Source of the DNA: Emiliania huxleyi CCMP1516 | Lineage: Eukaryota > Haptophyta > Isochrysidales > Noelaerhabdaceae | Length of the DNA stretch: 64,000 bases | Direction of reading: 5' to 3' | Assembly: GCF_000372725.1 (NCBI RefSeq) | Contig: NW_005201202.1 | Span: 281,091-345,090, forward strand | Shown: positions 10,203 to 21,555 of the stretch, piece after piece | Position numbering within the stretch: the stretch's first letter is position 1 | How the letters are laid out: every line of letters starts with the position of its first letter | Translations under genes and position numbers: made by a program | The notes under the pieces: generated by a model | What the model saw: the letters and a program-made list of their open reading frames with translations, nothing else | The model's database searches: none | Told to the model about the DNA's origin: nothing

Positions 10203-10962
10203 GCCTGTCGAGAATTGGCCGATCGCTGTGTGAGTCGTGCGCGTGGCCTGACAAGAGAGTGGCACCTTCTTTTCCGCAGATCCATGGCGCGTGTAAAGCC
10301 GTAGCTATGAGTATGACAGGGACCGCGGCCGCGGAACCGGCGGCGGACGGGGCTGGCGCGCAAGCGCCGGCCACCGTCGTGCCGCCGGGGATATGCGCAG
10401 CGGACCCTGGAATCGCTCCGATCGCGTGCAACCGGGAGCGCAGCCATTCCAACGGCTGGGAAAATTTCTGAACGGCCGTGCATGCGTCTGCATGCCGGAC
10501 AACTAAGAAGGTCCCTCGCTCCCGCTCCTCTCTCTCTCGGGGAAGACGCGCACCGGCCCGGGGACTCGCTTGCGATCCCGCTCCAGGCAGAGGCCGCGTG
10601 AGGCGTGTGGGACGGTGCACGCTGGGGCTCGGGCCCCGAGTGCGCTGGCCTCGCGTCTCGAGGGGAGGGCGGCTCGTAACTGAGGTTCGCCGTCAGAGAC
10701 AGTCGTCCTCCCCTCCTCGGCCATTCCAACGGCCAGACCGCTCGCTTAAGGCTGATTGGCTAGACGAGCGGCCTACCTCCAACGGGGCGGTCCGGGAACG
10801 CGTGGAACCTGCCCACCTCGGTGGGAGGTGGTTTGGCGCCGACGGGCCGCCCTCTCCACCACCCTCGCCCAGGGATCTACAACGCTGTCTTAAGGTCCGA
10901 CAGGTTCGGCACCGGGCACCGCCTCGGTATACAAAATGCGCCTGCGGGCGGACCCTCACAGA
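10203..10962. other. Intergenic
   Basis: Open frames on both strands have no recognisable content. GGGGAGTCCCCCC occurs twice at 10976-11014, as palindromic G/C blocks. No gene is supported. Confidence 0.4.
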
Positions 10963-11166
10963 TCACAGATCACCTGGGGAGTCCCCCCACGTGATGGCCC
11001 TGGGGAGTCCCCCCGCCATCCCACCGGCGGGTATTACCTCTCTGTGCTCGATCCTCCAGTGCGCCCGCTGGCAGCTCGGGCTGCAGTAGCGCGGTGGTGG
11101 CGGGCAGTTGGCGCAGCGCCCGCACTTCTTGGAAGCTTCCGATCCACACGTGACACGCCGCCACTG
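10963..11166 (-). CDS. MYND-type zinc finger exon
   Basis: Reading leftward, a probable acceptor (CACCGCAG) precedes TGGCGGCGTGTCACG. The exon then encodes TCGSEASKKCGRCANC followed by RYCSPSCQRAHWRIEH, stopping at 10963. The spacing of Cys and His and the YCS-x2-CQ-x3-W-x3-H core match MYND fingers, which bind proline-rich partners in many chromatin and signalling proteins. The last family cysteine is not seen, and the first Cys pair has only one clear member within the exon. No upstream exon was identified between 11167 and 11720, so this could be the 3' end of a gene or a relic. Confidence 0.55.
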   Translation of the reverse strand, partial: QWRRVTCGSEASKKCGRCANCPPPPRYCSPSCQRAHWRIEHREVIPAGGMAGGLPRAITWGDSPGDL

Positions 11167-11244
11167 CGGTGAGCGCGGCATTGACGCTACCTCGTCCAGC
11201 CCGAGCCTCGAATGTTTCGCGACGGACACATGTGTGTCTAGCAC

Positions 11245-12177
11245 GTAAATCGTTCGGAGATCTTACAAGCTCTCACGCCGCGCGTAGAGCCCTTCGGGGA
11301 ATAGCCCGTACCATGCGGAATCGACCCTATCCAGTGCTCAAGTGCTCAAGTGCCTAGAGAACACAACCCGCAAACCGCACGCCCAGTCGCCCAGAGCCGG
11401 GGAGCTAAGAAGCAATGTGTATCGCGCGCCGTGCAGGGGGGGGGGGGGGGGAAGAGGAAGGAACCTCTTAGCGCCATCGCCATGGTGCTGCAAGCAGCGC
11501 CGGGCGACGACGACTTACCGCCCCCCGGTCCCCCCTCGATGTTTGACGACTCGAATCCGTTTTTCTTCCCCGCGCGCGGGTCAATTAGTAAGACTCTAGC
11601 CTCTAAAGCCGTACTCCCAGCCCCAGCACAGCACTCAGCAGCCTCCACTCTCCACATGCTGACACTTGTGTGCTGACCCCCCCGCTCTCTAGATATAGAA
11701 GTTAGCAGATAGCACGCCAAGGTTGATAAAAATTGAAATGACTAAATTTACCACTATGCACTAATGAGACAAAATTTTCAAATCCTAAAACACCCCACGA
11801 CCCCTCACGAGTTCGCTAAGACCTAAGTTGTGCACAGTGCAGGTGTACAGGCTACAGCATGCACTGCATGGTTCTCAACGCACGCGAGAGCCGACGTAGA
11901 GTTGCAGAACACGTAACACGTATACCCCCCCCTCCCCCCGCCCCCAAGTATGTGCTCTCAGTCCTCCCCCGGAGGGAGTCCCCCGCCACATTTGCCCCAA
12001 GCCGAAGCCCACAACTGTCTCACGCAAGTCCTCAACAGAGTGGGGCTCTGGCACAGAGCCACTATGGACACAGCTCAAGCCCTCCCCTCCCCAGCCTCGC
12101 CGCCGCCCTCCGAAACGGGCGTGCATCTCTCGGCCGCCGCCGGCCGCACTCGCTTGAGGGCGCGCAGCGGTCGTCAC
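11245..12177. other. Intergenic
   Basis: Contains a G run (11440-11452), an AT-rich tract (11690-11830) and a C-rich tract (11926-11945). No gene is supported. Confidence 0.4.
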
Positions 12178-13529
12178 TCACTTGAGGGCGGCCGCGCTCG
12201 GCGCGGCGCTCGGCGCGGCGCTCTCGCGGATGACTTTGGCGAGCAGCCGGCCTCGTGCAAGGCCCTGCTCGCGGGAGGCCTCGGAGAGGCGGGTCCTGCG
12301 GTGTGAGTACAGCAGGGTAGGGGCGTGCGACAGCGAGAGGGGCGTGACTACGGGGCGTGCGGCGCACGGGGAGACGCCTCGCGCGAAGACTGTGGGCTAC
12401 TGAGTACAGGCCGAGAGCGTGCATGGCCAAAGGAGAGTGCCGGGTGCGCGTAGCCTCGAGCGGCAGCAAGAGATGGCGCGCGGGGGGGGGGGGGTTCCGC
12501 ATCTGGTGAGGCGGCTCCTCGCTCGCAACCACAGCAGCGCCGCGGGCCGGATGGGCTTGAGCAGCAGGCCGGCGGCGTGCAGCAGCGCCTGCAGCCCCTC
12601 GAGCCAGAGCAGCGCCGCCTATGAAGTAAGAACCGACGATTAAGATGAGCCGGTGCGGCGGTCCCTCAAAGCAGCGCCGCCCAGTCGCTCGAGAAGCGGA
12701 CGACGTACTCCCGCGAGAGCTGCGGGGAGCAGCCCCCAGGGGAGCGGCGGAATGAGTGGGGGGGTGGGGGGGGGGGGGCAGCTGCGGCGAGGGTGAGAGG
12801 GGCAGCAGGGGAGGGTGAGAGGCAGCAGGGGAGGGAGAGGCAGCGGTAGCAACGAGAGCAGCAGCGGTGCGGGGATGGCCGCAACTGTGCTTAGCCGCAA
12901 GCAGCGGCGGGTGGCCCACTTCTTTGCGCTCTGCGCGGCGTGGAGCCGCAGCGCCTCGGGCAGGTCTTCGGCCTGCATCGTGGGCCAGTAACTCATGCCC
13001 AACGAGTCAAGACTACCAGCATGACTACTAGCGAGTGGGCATCTCCTCTGCGTGCGTCATGAACTCACGCGGCAGTCAGGGGCGGAAGCACGGTCTCGCC
13101 AGCACGGACACAAGGGTGGACACAGTGGGCTACGAATACGGTCGCATGCGGCTGAATGCGTGTCGGTCTCGGGGTCACAGAGAGGTCCGCTCCGCATCTA
13201 GTGGCCTCGGCGTAGCGCAGGCCGCTCAGCTCAGCGAGCGAGATGCGGTGGCGCCTGCTCACAGCCGCGGCAACTGTGAAGAGACGCCGCCTCGCCGCGC
13301 CCCTTCCTCGGCGAGCTGCGGCGGCGCGTGGTGAGCAGAGAGAGCTTGGAGGGTGGCGGGGTCAGGACGAGGGCGCCGTGGTCGTCGGAGAGGCGGAGGA
13401 GCCCCTCGGCCCAAGACATGAGCAGCTTGCCGCTCGGGTCCACCACGCTCACCTGAGGCGCGGGACGGGGGAGCCTCTCCACGCTCGCACGAGGTGGTGG
13501 GGTAAGGGCGTGCGTGCGTGCGGGCGTGC

Positions 13530-13567
<38 letters not shown>

Positions 13568-14330
13568 AAGTACGTGATGTGTACGTCGGTTGTGTCCGTG
13601 CTGCCTCTCTCTGTCTGAGTGTCGCCCACACCTCCTCAGCGTGCGTACCCTCGCGCAGCGCCGTCACGAGCTGGAGAGGGCGGGTGGCGTCGCGCGCCTC
13701 GCGCCACGACAGGCGCGCCTCACGCGCCGCGCCCGACGCGCGGGCCAGCGCCAATCTCGAGCGACTGATCTGCTTCTGCTGCCGGTGCAGCTGCAGCGCG
13801 GCGATGGCGACGGCGACGGCGACGGCGACTGCGAGGAGCTGCGGCGGCGGCGCTGCGGCGGAGACCCACACGGCGGGGGTGAGGGCGGCGTAGGAGCAGG
13901 CCGGCTCGGCAAGCGGCCACGCCGCCTGAACCACGCCCTGCACCACCACCGCCTCGTGGTCTCCCTTCCAGCATGCGCGTGCGGCCATCCGGTTCCGACT
14001 TCCGCGCGAGAGGCAGCGAAGGCAGCCGGGGCCGAGGCAGAGCACCTGCCCGACGCCGCCGGCATCACGCAGCGCCAGCCGCGTGCCCTCGTCGCCCCGG
14101 AGCCACCGCCGCGAGCCGCGCTGCTCGAGCCGCCAGGGCGACAGGCACGGCCCACCGTCCGAGGGCTCGAGCCGGAGCGGGCCAGTCACAAGCCGCATCC
14201 CGTCGTGGACGGTGATCAGCTCGACGGGAGTGGACTCGGCGGTGTCGCGGCGCTTGCCGCGGGCGGACGCGATGGCTGCAGCAGCAGAGGCGGCTGTGGT
14301 GGCTGTTGCGGCGGTGCACATCCACATTGG

Positions 14331-14366
<36 letters not shown>

Positions 14367-14537
14367 GCTGGAGGCGGTGAAGAGGGCGGCGGCGACGCGG
14401 GTGGCGAGGGCGGTGATGACTGCGGCGACGGGCAGGGCGGCGACGAGCGGCATGAAACGGGCGGCAGAGCGGTGCGAACTGGCGGCGACGGTTGTCGATT
14501 CAAGGGCAAATTCACAGATAGGGTGATAAGAAAACAA
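12178..14537 (-). CDS. Unrecognised multi-exon membrane protein
   Basis: Seven exons are inferred: 14537-13632, 13452-13328, 13254-13206, 12972 to about 12930, about 12719-12681, 12618-12518 and 12295-12178. Exon 1 has two hydrophobic Ala/Val segments (LVAALPVAAVITALATRVAA and LLAVAVAVAVAIAALQL) around a soluble loop with GPCLSPWRLEQRGSRRW, which faintly recalls the MUL1/GIDE domain. Later exons read VDPSGKLLMSWAEGLLRL, RISLAELSGLRYAE, EALRLHAAQSAKKWAT, YVVRFSSDWAALLWLEGLQ and finally SEASREQGLARGRLLAKVIR before the stop at 12178. Intron edges lie in direct repeats of 7-16 bp. One intron (12296-12517) has a GA donor, and one acceptor is uncertain. No function is assigned. Confidence 0.55.
13504..13567. 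repeat. GCGT microsatellite in an intron
   Basis: A (GCGT)n run lies within the first intron (13453-13631) of the unrecognised membrane-protein gene. Confidence 0.9.
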
Positions 14538-16196
14538 AACCTCGCATACGACGACAGTGAGGGTGTGAGAGACAGACCCAGGGAAGGTCTTTCACTACCT
14601 TACAGCCTTCACAGCCTTGTTATTGAGAAGATAACGCACGGGCCCTCAGCGGAGCTGGGAAGAGGACCGCCGCAAGCGGCGTGGCGTGGAGCGGTTGTGC
14701 ATCCCTCCGGGGGCCCCTCTGCGCCGGGGAGGCGTTGTTGGAGGCTAGGACGCAAGCGTCCGTCGCCCTTTTCAAACTCGGGGCCCACTGCCGCTAGCGC
14801 TACGCTCCGACCCGAATTTGGAGGGCCTAAAAATTTAAGGTGTTGCTGCGCAAAAGGGGTCGGACACCGGGCGCAGCTCATGCTAAGAGCTAGAAGAGGA
14901 GATAGAGAGAACAACCACCCTGTCCCGTTATTGCGTACACCAACAAACACCACAAAACGCTCTCTCTCTCCTGTCCTCACTCAGGGGGGTCACAACTACC
15001 AAGTCCCTCGACTAGCTGCCACAGGGCGCAGCTGCCACAGGGCGCAGCTGGAGACGCTCCCCCTCAATCGGCATCCACCCCCACCCGCTCCAGCCCCACT
15101 TCTGCTGCCGAGAGAGCTGAATCGAAGCAAGCGAGCCATTGCATCTTGGCGTGCTCCTGGAGCGCGGCTTTCTGCGGCCACGAGCACGGCGGAGTCGGCG
15201 TCGTAGCGCGCATCGTTCCCGCTCATCGCCCATTCCTCCCGTGACGTGTGTCGGCCGCGATTCGATGTCGCCACCTTCATCGCCAACGAGGACTCCCTCG
15301 ACTGCAGGGGGGCTCCGGCGCGGGGAGGGACTCCGCCTGCTGCGCTGGCCGACTGCGCCCTCCTCCTCCATGGGATCGATCCGATTCCGCAGCGGCGGTG
15401 CTGCGCGGGAGGCGGCCGCGGGCACGCTGGGCTCGATCAGCGGCTTTCCCCTCAGGTAGCGCGAAAGCACGGATTTGGCGGATCTTTCTGCCCATAGGGG
15501 TGGTTGAAGGGTTGAGGGTTGAGGCCCCCCCTCAACCATCTGGTTGACGGTTGAGACCCCCCGTCAACCCTTTAGTTGAGGGTTGAGGCCTCCGGGGCCT
15601 ATTCACAGGCTCGCGCGTGATCACAAGATAAACTGGAACAGCCCTGCCGCCAAAAAAACGCTTCGCCTGCGGCGCGCTCTTGAGCGCAATCCATAAGTAG
15701 GAGACGCTCACTGTCGCCATTCAGGCGCCTGATCTTTCAGCAAAGCGATGGCCTACCAGGTACGAGTTCAGATGCGCGCCCGGCAGAAGACGCTTGTGAT
15801 GCCGCATGCAGTGGGATGCGCAGAGAGAACGGACGGCAAGAGAAGGCAAGGGTAGGAAGAGAAACGGCTGGTGAAGCTCAGCTCACGGCGTAAGTATTGC
15901 GGTCACTAACCATCCACGGCAAGAGTCACGGTGAATGCTGCCGCATAAAGCAACAGAGTCGCGCTTGGCGCGATGGTCTTGTCGCGGTTCACGACTTGAC
16001 GTTGCACACGGTCATAGACGCAGGATCTATTTGGCGAGTCTCAAGCAGCGAAAGTAGGCGCGAGAAATTAATGTCGATCCTGAGATCTCAATTTTGGCGC
16101 TAGTTTCGTTTTCTGGTACATCACGACGACTTGCTTGGGTCTCATGTACTCGACGGCTCTTCGACGGCTCTTTCTGTTTGGACCAGACAGTGCTAA
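14538..16196. other. Intergenic, with a TTGAGGGTTGAGG inverted/direct repeat
   Basis: At 15506-15595 GGTTGAGGGTTGAGGC, CTCAACC, GGTTGACGGTTGAG and CGTCAACC alternate, so the segment can fold into several hairpins. A leftward open frame at 15000-15540 (charged, Arg/Pro-rich) has no recognisable domain. GC falls toward 16 kb. Confidence 0.45.
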
Positions 16197-17969
16197 TCAG
16201 TCAACAACGCAATGCCGAGAGCAGGGCGGCCTTAGAGCAGAGGGCGGCCTTCGAGCAGGGATCACCAGGGACGCGTTCCAACCATTTGGGTATCTCTGAG
16301 ACCTTGGAAGCACGACGTCCTTGAAGACAATGGCAAGTGCGGCCCCCGCCACACTTGCCCTCCTAGTCCTTATGTTATGCGGGGGGAACGGGCACGGGTC
16401 ATCGTAATACGGCGAAAGAGCGCAGTGGACGCCGACCTCGCAGCACAGAAAACGGTCGCCATCGTATCCGCGATCTTGGAATGCAGTATCGTTGCCGACA
16501 ACTGCAATCGTTGGCCAGGCACCGTACCATATAGCGTGCAGGAAGCTGTCGGCAATCAATGGATTCACTGCAACCGCCACAAGGCCGTTAGGTGAAGGGA
16601 TCGGCGAGGTCGTATCCCTCTGGCCCAAACCTTCAGGCAAGACAAGTCGACGCCCGTCGCGCCAGTCTCCGGTCTTGAGAACGGACTGGATATGCCAGCT
16701 TGCCGCAGCTCGAATCTCGCCGTGATGAACAGTAAGAGACTCGATTTTGTAGCGGATGTCGATCACGGCCGTTCCAAGATCCACGGATGGGATTTGTGGA
16801 AGGGGGTCGTTCATCAGCGGACCAAGGGCAGTTTCAATCCAACTGGAATAGCTGGCTTGGATGAATGGGGCAATAGCGGCCGTAAAAGTATTGGCGAGCG
16901 TATTCACCAGTGGTGTAAGCAAAGACGAAACTGCGCTACAGGCAGAAAGTTCCGCTGGGGGCTGGAGGTAGACCACAGAGCTCCAGAGGTTGAAACCGTC
17001 GGGCGCTGGTTCGAGTTTGATTTGCTGCCTGCTTTTCTCAGGATCCGAAACAACCGAAACCAGGAACGCGGCGTCGATAATAGGAATAAGGATATGAGCG
17101 GTAAATCCGAGGCTGCATTGAAACCCGACGCCTGCGCAGGCTTCTGCACGGACTCCGATGTGTTTGATATGGCCAACAATTCCTGTGGCACGCACCTTAA
17201 GTTTGATCTGAGTGCTGTTGACTGCTTCAGCAGTGACTGAGGTCTCCCCGCCTTCTTTAGGGTTCATAAGGTCGGCAGGGAGCTGGGCGAACGAAATTCC
17301 CTCGATGCCAGCAAATAATTTTAGACCCAGGCCAACACACCCTCCCAACCAACATTCGCACTTGCCTTCCGCCACCTCCTTCTTGATTTCATTCTGGATC
17401 TCCGGGTCGTTGTTGAGGAAACGCATAAGACCGGGAAAGAAATCGTTCGCGAAAGCTGGTGCGAGCTTATCGATGGCGTCCACACTGGCAACAAGATTGG
17501 TCGGATGCGGGTCGTAAGCGTAGCTGCTTCCGCCGAGCAGGCCGCTTCCACCAAGCCGGCCGCATGATTCAAGGCACGTATCTAGAACTGTGGTACACGC
17601 CGATTGGACTGACGCAGAGTTCTTCGGACCGAAGTTCGCGCCGTGTTGTACACACGCATCCATCCGCATGCCACAGCCGTCTTTGCACGTCATGGTAACA
17701 GTGTCGTCGAGCGAGAACGGAGCAGGGTCCAGGAACGAGGACTCGCTGCGACCATCGGCATGGATCGAAAAGTAGCGCTGAGCCCAGGCTTCGACCGCAT
17801 CCCGGGCGTAAAGAGGTTCCTCTTCGTAGCACTTGTTAGCAGGCGGCCTGCTTGCAAATGTCGTGCCACGTGCGGTGGCTTGCTCAGTCTCGGCCGAGAG
17901 CGCGGCAGCGCCAGGCAGAAAGGCCGAGCAGCACATGCCGAGCACTATCATGCGGGATACAAAGAGCAT
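16197..17969 (-). CDS. Secreted BPI/LBP/CETP-like (TULIP) lipid-binding protein
   Basis: Intronless. The start chosen (17969) gives a clear signal peptide, MLFVSRMIVLGMCCSAFLPG, then AAALSAETEQ; an upstream in-frame Met at 18029 would bury it. A Cys-rich N-terminal segment (CKDGCGMRMDAC, CTTVLDTCLESC, CECWLGGC) is followed by a beta-rich region. The C-terminal third has GLVAVAVNPLIADSFLHAIW, which matches the core of the second BPI/LBP/CETP barrel. TULIP proteins bind lipids or lipopolysaccharide outside the cell or in the secretory path. Length (about 590 aa) is somewhat above the family norm. Codon use is visibly less GC-biased than in neighbours. Homology is remote, so the family call is moderate. 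Confidence 0.62.
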   Translation of the reverse strand: MLFVSRMIVLGMCCSAFLPGAAALSAETEQATARGTTFASRPPANKCYEEEPLYARDAVEAWAQRYFSIHADGRSESSFLDPAPFSLDDTVTMTCKDGCGMRMDACVQHGANFGPKNSASVQSACTTVLDTCLESCGRLGGSGLLGGSSYAYDPHPTNLVASVDAIDKLAPAFANDFFPGLMRFLNNDPEIQNEIKKEVAEGKCECWLGGCVGLGLKLFAGIEGISFAQLPADLMNPKEGGETSVTAEAVNSTQIKLKVRATGIVGHIKHIGVRAEACAGVGFQCSLGFTAHILIPIIDAAFLVSVVSDPEKSRQQIKLEPAPDGFNLWSSVVYLQPPAELSACSAVSSLLTPLVNTLANTFTAAIAPFIQASYSSWIETALGPLMNDPLPQIPSVDLGTAVIDIRYKIESLTVHHGEIRAAASWHIQSVLKTGDWRDGRRLVLPEGLGQRDTTSPIPSPNGLVAVAVNPLIADSFLHAIWYGAWPTIAVVGNDTAFQDRGYDGDRFLCCEVGVHCALSPYYDDPCPFPPHNIRTRRASVAGAALAIVFKDVVLPRSQRYPNGWNASLVIPARRPPSALRPPCSRHCVVD

Positions 17970-18489
17970 CGCAAAAGTGTTGTGGATCCGGCAGGCGCGG
18001 CGGGGGCCGCCCACTCCTTTGGCGCGCAATCACGTGCACAGGGAAACCGCCCGCCGCCAGCTTTTTCGTGATCGCCGCCACTTCAATTGTGTGGGCCCTA
18101 CAAAAAAAACGGAAACGCGTTTGCGATGAGGAGCGACACCGAGCCCGACGATGCCGACGCTGAGGCGCGGCATATGGCGGCAGGGGTCCTCCGCTAGACG
18201 ACGCAGCACGCACCAGTTGTTTGTGCCAGTTTTCTCACGGGGGAGAGGCTGTGTGATGCGATGTATCAATGGTAAGCGCAAAGCGGCTACACGACGACGA
18301 GCGGTCCGTCCAGCATCCAGGCTTGGAACGGCGGCAAGCTACGGCGCGCGGACTTCCGTATGGATTGGCCCTAGTTTTTTTCTTTTTTACCGGCACGCGA
18401 GCGAGCAGGGTCAGACCCTCTAACCAACTCCAATCCGGGCGGTCCGCACCTTCCACCTATACCGTCGCGGCTCATCGCACCCATGCGGC

Positions 18490-19143
18490 TCATCGCACTG
18501 CCGCCCCATCGCCCGCCCGCGGTGTCCGCGCGACGTCGAGCGTCATAAAGGCGCCGCCCTCCGCCCGGCGCAGGCGCGCCGCCAGGGCCTCCCCCAAGCC
18601 GGTCCAGGGCGTGAGCACGCCTCCCGCCGCAGAGGGGTGCGCGTCCAGACTCAGGCAGAGCCCCACCTCGGCCAGCATCTTAGCGGTCGCGCCGTAGCCC
18701 GGGTCGCCCTTGCCCGCGACGGTCGCAACCGCCTGCGCGCCGCTCGCCGCCGTCGCCGTCACCTCCACCGCGAATGCGCCCTCCTCGAGGAGCCACGAGG
18801 GAGGGCCCTCGCCCGAGCGCGGCGAGAGGCTGATCGGCTCGCCGCGGAAGTAGCCGAGGCCGCGCGACGCGTACACCCAGCCGAGGCGCAGCCAGAGCCC
18901 GACCGACGAGCACTCGGAGTAGGAGACCTGCTGCGCGAGGCCGCGCAGCGCCAGCGAGCGACGCACGACGCGCGCGTTGATCGGCCTGGTCGAGGCACGG
19001 GGCGTAGCGCGGGGAGCGTCAGACACCCCACACCACGGCGGTCAAACGGCGGGGCGTCTCGCACGCCCCATGAAGAAGGGCTGCCGCCGCGAGAGGCCCC
19101 AGCCAAAGCCCGTCGGCATCCCGTCGGCGGTGCCTGCCATCAG
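18490..19143 (-). CDS. Saccharopine-dehydrogenase-like oxidoreductase, C-terminal part
   Basis: Two exons, 19143-19067 and 18985-18490, joined across an 81-bp intron with a GC donor. They encode GMPTGFGWGLSRRQPFFMG, then VVRRSLALRGLAQQVSYSEC and GKGDPGYGATAKMLAEVGLC, ending with GGVLTPWTGLGEALAARL. GKGDPGYGATAKML and GGVLTP are hallmarks of the SCCPDH / trans-acting enoyl reductase family, NAD(P)-dependent enzymes or lipid-droplet proteins. The N-terminal Rossmann domain (GATGFTG-type motif) is absent upstream, where an AT-rich stretch begins. The gene is therefore 5'-truncated here, has distant exons, or is a pseudogene. Confidence 0.7.
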
Positions 19144-19568
19144 CTGGTGCCCCAATTCATTAAAAAGAAACCCCGATTAAGAAAGAAAATTTTTTGCAGG
19201 CCAACTCGTGCGTCCGATTAGAAAAGTTCGACGGGGAAAAGAAAGATGATTGGTTGTGCGAAGCTGCTCTGCTACTTCCAAGCTGCGTATTCTTGTCGAG
19301 TAGTACAAGCCTCAAGCGTCTGATGACTCTGTCAGGACTCTGTCAGGTCTCCATCAGGACTGGCAGCAGCAGTTAGGTCTCTATTATGCTATCCCCGCGC
19401 TGAGGCTGGGGAGGCCCGCGGCTGAGGCTGTCCCTGCCTCGTGCATGGCGCCCGCCAGATCACGGCACACGGGGGCCCGTCTCTCGCGACCTTCGAGACG
19501 TGGGCGGAGTGTCGAACAGTCTCGGGCACCAGTCGTTTGCATGCTTTAGCAGGCATCGAGCAGCTCCA

Positions 19569-19673
19569 CCAGCATGCCGACGAGCGCCTTGTCGAGCAGG
19601 TCGCGCCAGCACATGTGCGTCTCGCTCATGCGCTTGAAGGCGTCGGCGGGGTTGGGGTTGCGGAGCTATCAGC
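19569..19673 (-). CDS. Isolated coding-like exon
   Basis: After a TTTCTTAG-type acceptor region, the leftward frame reads NPNPADAFKRMSETHMCWRD followed by LLDKALVGMLVELLDAC and a stop. Composition and amphipathic pattern look like real protein, but no family was recognised. It may be a stray 3' exon or a relic. Confidence 0.35.
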
Positions 19674-20100
19674 TAAGAAACCACCGCGTTGGGTGGATGA
19701 GGGCTGTGGAAAGGCTTTTAGAAACGGCGGCGTGCCGCGGAATCCTGTTTTCTTAATGCCCGCAACCCACTGTACGTTCTAGGCTCAGCCTCACGCGAAA
19801 AGAATTTTACCGGCATGCAACTCAAGTGCAACTCTTAATGGTCCAAAACTGTCGCTCATACGCTGTCAAGAAAATTCAACAACAAACGAGCGAAGCTCCC
19901 TCGCAGCGGAATGTTGTGGCCCTGCGTCGCCTGTGTGGGGGGGCACACGCGGCCGGACGCAACACGCACGCGCCATCAGTACGTACTAGCGCTGTACCAG
20001 AGGGCTACCGGCGCTATCTCAGTGTACATGAGACCAGAGTCCCAGACCCAGACCAAGAAGAGAAAAGTAACGCGGACCCCTGAAGAGATGGTGCCCGCGC
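19674..20100. other. Intergenic
   Basis: Contains an inverted AGAATTTTA motif (19800-19808). No gene seen. Confidence 0.4.
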
Positions 20101-21511
20101 TCAGTTGTACCGCTCGGCGCCGCCAAACCAGTCAAAGGGTGTGTCGTCGAGGCAGACGACGACGGACTGCGTCTCGGTGTACTCGTGCAGCGCCTCCCAC
20201 CCGTTCTCGCGTCCGACGCCCGAGTGGCCGAACCCGCCCCACGGTGAGCTCGGGTCGTTGCGGTGGTGCGCGTTGACCCACACGATGCCCGCGCGCACGC
20301 CCTGTGCGACGCGGTGCGCACCTGCGGACTTGAACACGCCGGAGTCAGGGTGTCGTGCAGTGTATTCGGAGCACTGCGTGAATACAAGGGCCCCGAGTAC
20401 AGCTGAATACAGCTGAATGCGTGTCCTCTCGAGTACTCGTCGGGAAGCGCGGATCTGTCTCCAGCTTCTGGGGGTGTGCACGAGCGACGTCGCGCGTCCA
20501 GACCGCAGCGCCGAGCCCGAAGCGCGAGTCGTTGGCGAGGGCTAGAGCGTGCGCCTCGTCTGCAAAACCGACCAGCGTGACGCACGGCCCGAAGATCTCC
20601 TCCTGGAAGCAACTGAAGTGCGGCTGCACGTCGCCAATCACGGTCGGCTCGACGAACCAGCCCGCCTAGGCCTCGCCCAATCTCGCCGGTCAGTCTCGGG
20701 TCATCTCGGGTGCTCGGCCGGCTCGACCCGACCACCGCCCGCCTCGCACCCCGCCGCGCTCGACCGCACGCCGCCGCACAGGAGCGTCGCGCCCTGCGGC
20801 GCCGCGGTCTCGACCAGGGACAACACGCGCCGCATCTGAAGCTCCGAGACGAGCGGGCCCATCTGGGTGCCGGCCGCCATCGGGTCGCCGAGCACGATAC
20901 CCTTCGCCTTGGCGACGAGCCTCTCGCGGAAGGCGGGCAGCAGCGCCTCCTGCACGAGCACGCGCTTCGCGGAGATGCACGTCTGCCCGCTCGCGACGAA
21001 GGCGCCGAAGGCCACGCCTGCGGGGCGTGCCGTGGACACGTTGTGGACGTGTCCTGGACATGCATGTGTCCCGCCGCCTCCCTGAGCCGCGCCGTTGACG
21101 GCTTGCTCGAGGTCGGCGTCGGCAAAGACGAGGACAGGCGCATTGCCGCCGAGCTCCATGCACACACGCGCCAGGTTGCGCGAAGCCGCCGCCGCCGCCA
21201 GCATGCCCGTCTCGGTGCCACCCGTCAGGTCGAGCTTGGCCACCGTCGCGTGCTCAGCGAGCGCCTTGCCCGCCACGGCGCCGAGGCCGCACACGACATT
21301 GAGGACGCCCGCCGGCAGGCCGGCGGCGGTGAAGATGCGGGCGAGCTCGAGGACGGCGACGGGCGCCAGCTCGGAGGGCTTCACCACCACCGTGTTGCCC
21401 GCGGCGAGCGCCTGCGCGCATATGTACGGGCGAGCGCCTTGCCTGGGACCTGCCTGGTCTGGCGGTCGCTCTCGACTGTCCGTGGTGCGATGGGGCTCTC
21501 AAAGAGAAGGC

Positions 21512-21555
<44 letters not shown>

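Noticed and set aside
14200-14330. MUL1/GIDE domain in the unrecognised 12-14.5 kb gene
   Set aside because: Only a faint resemblance (GPCLSPWRLEQRGSRRW); no RING finger follows, so it is not used as the gene's name.
13590-15206. 538-aa rightward ORF
   Set aside because: Mostly antisense to the coding exon 14537-13632; long Gly runs come from a GGC microsatellite.
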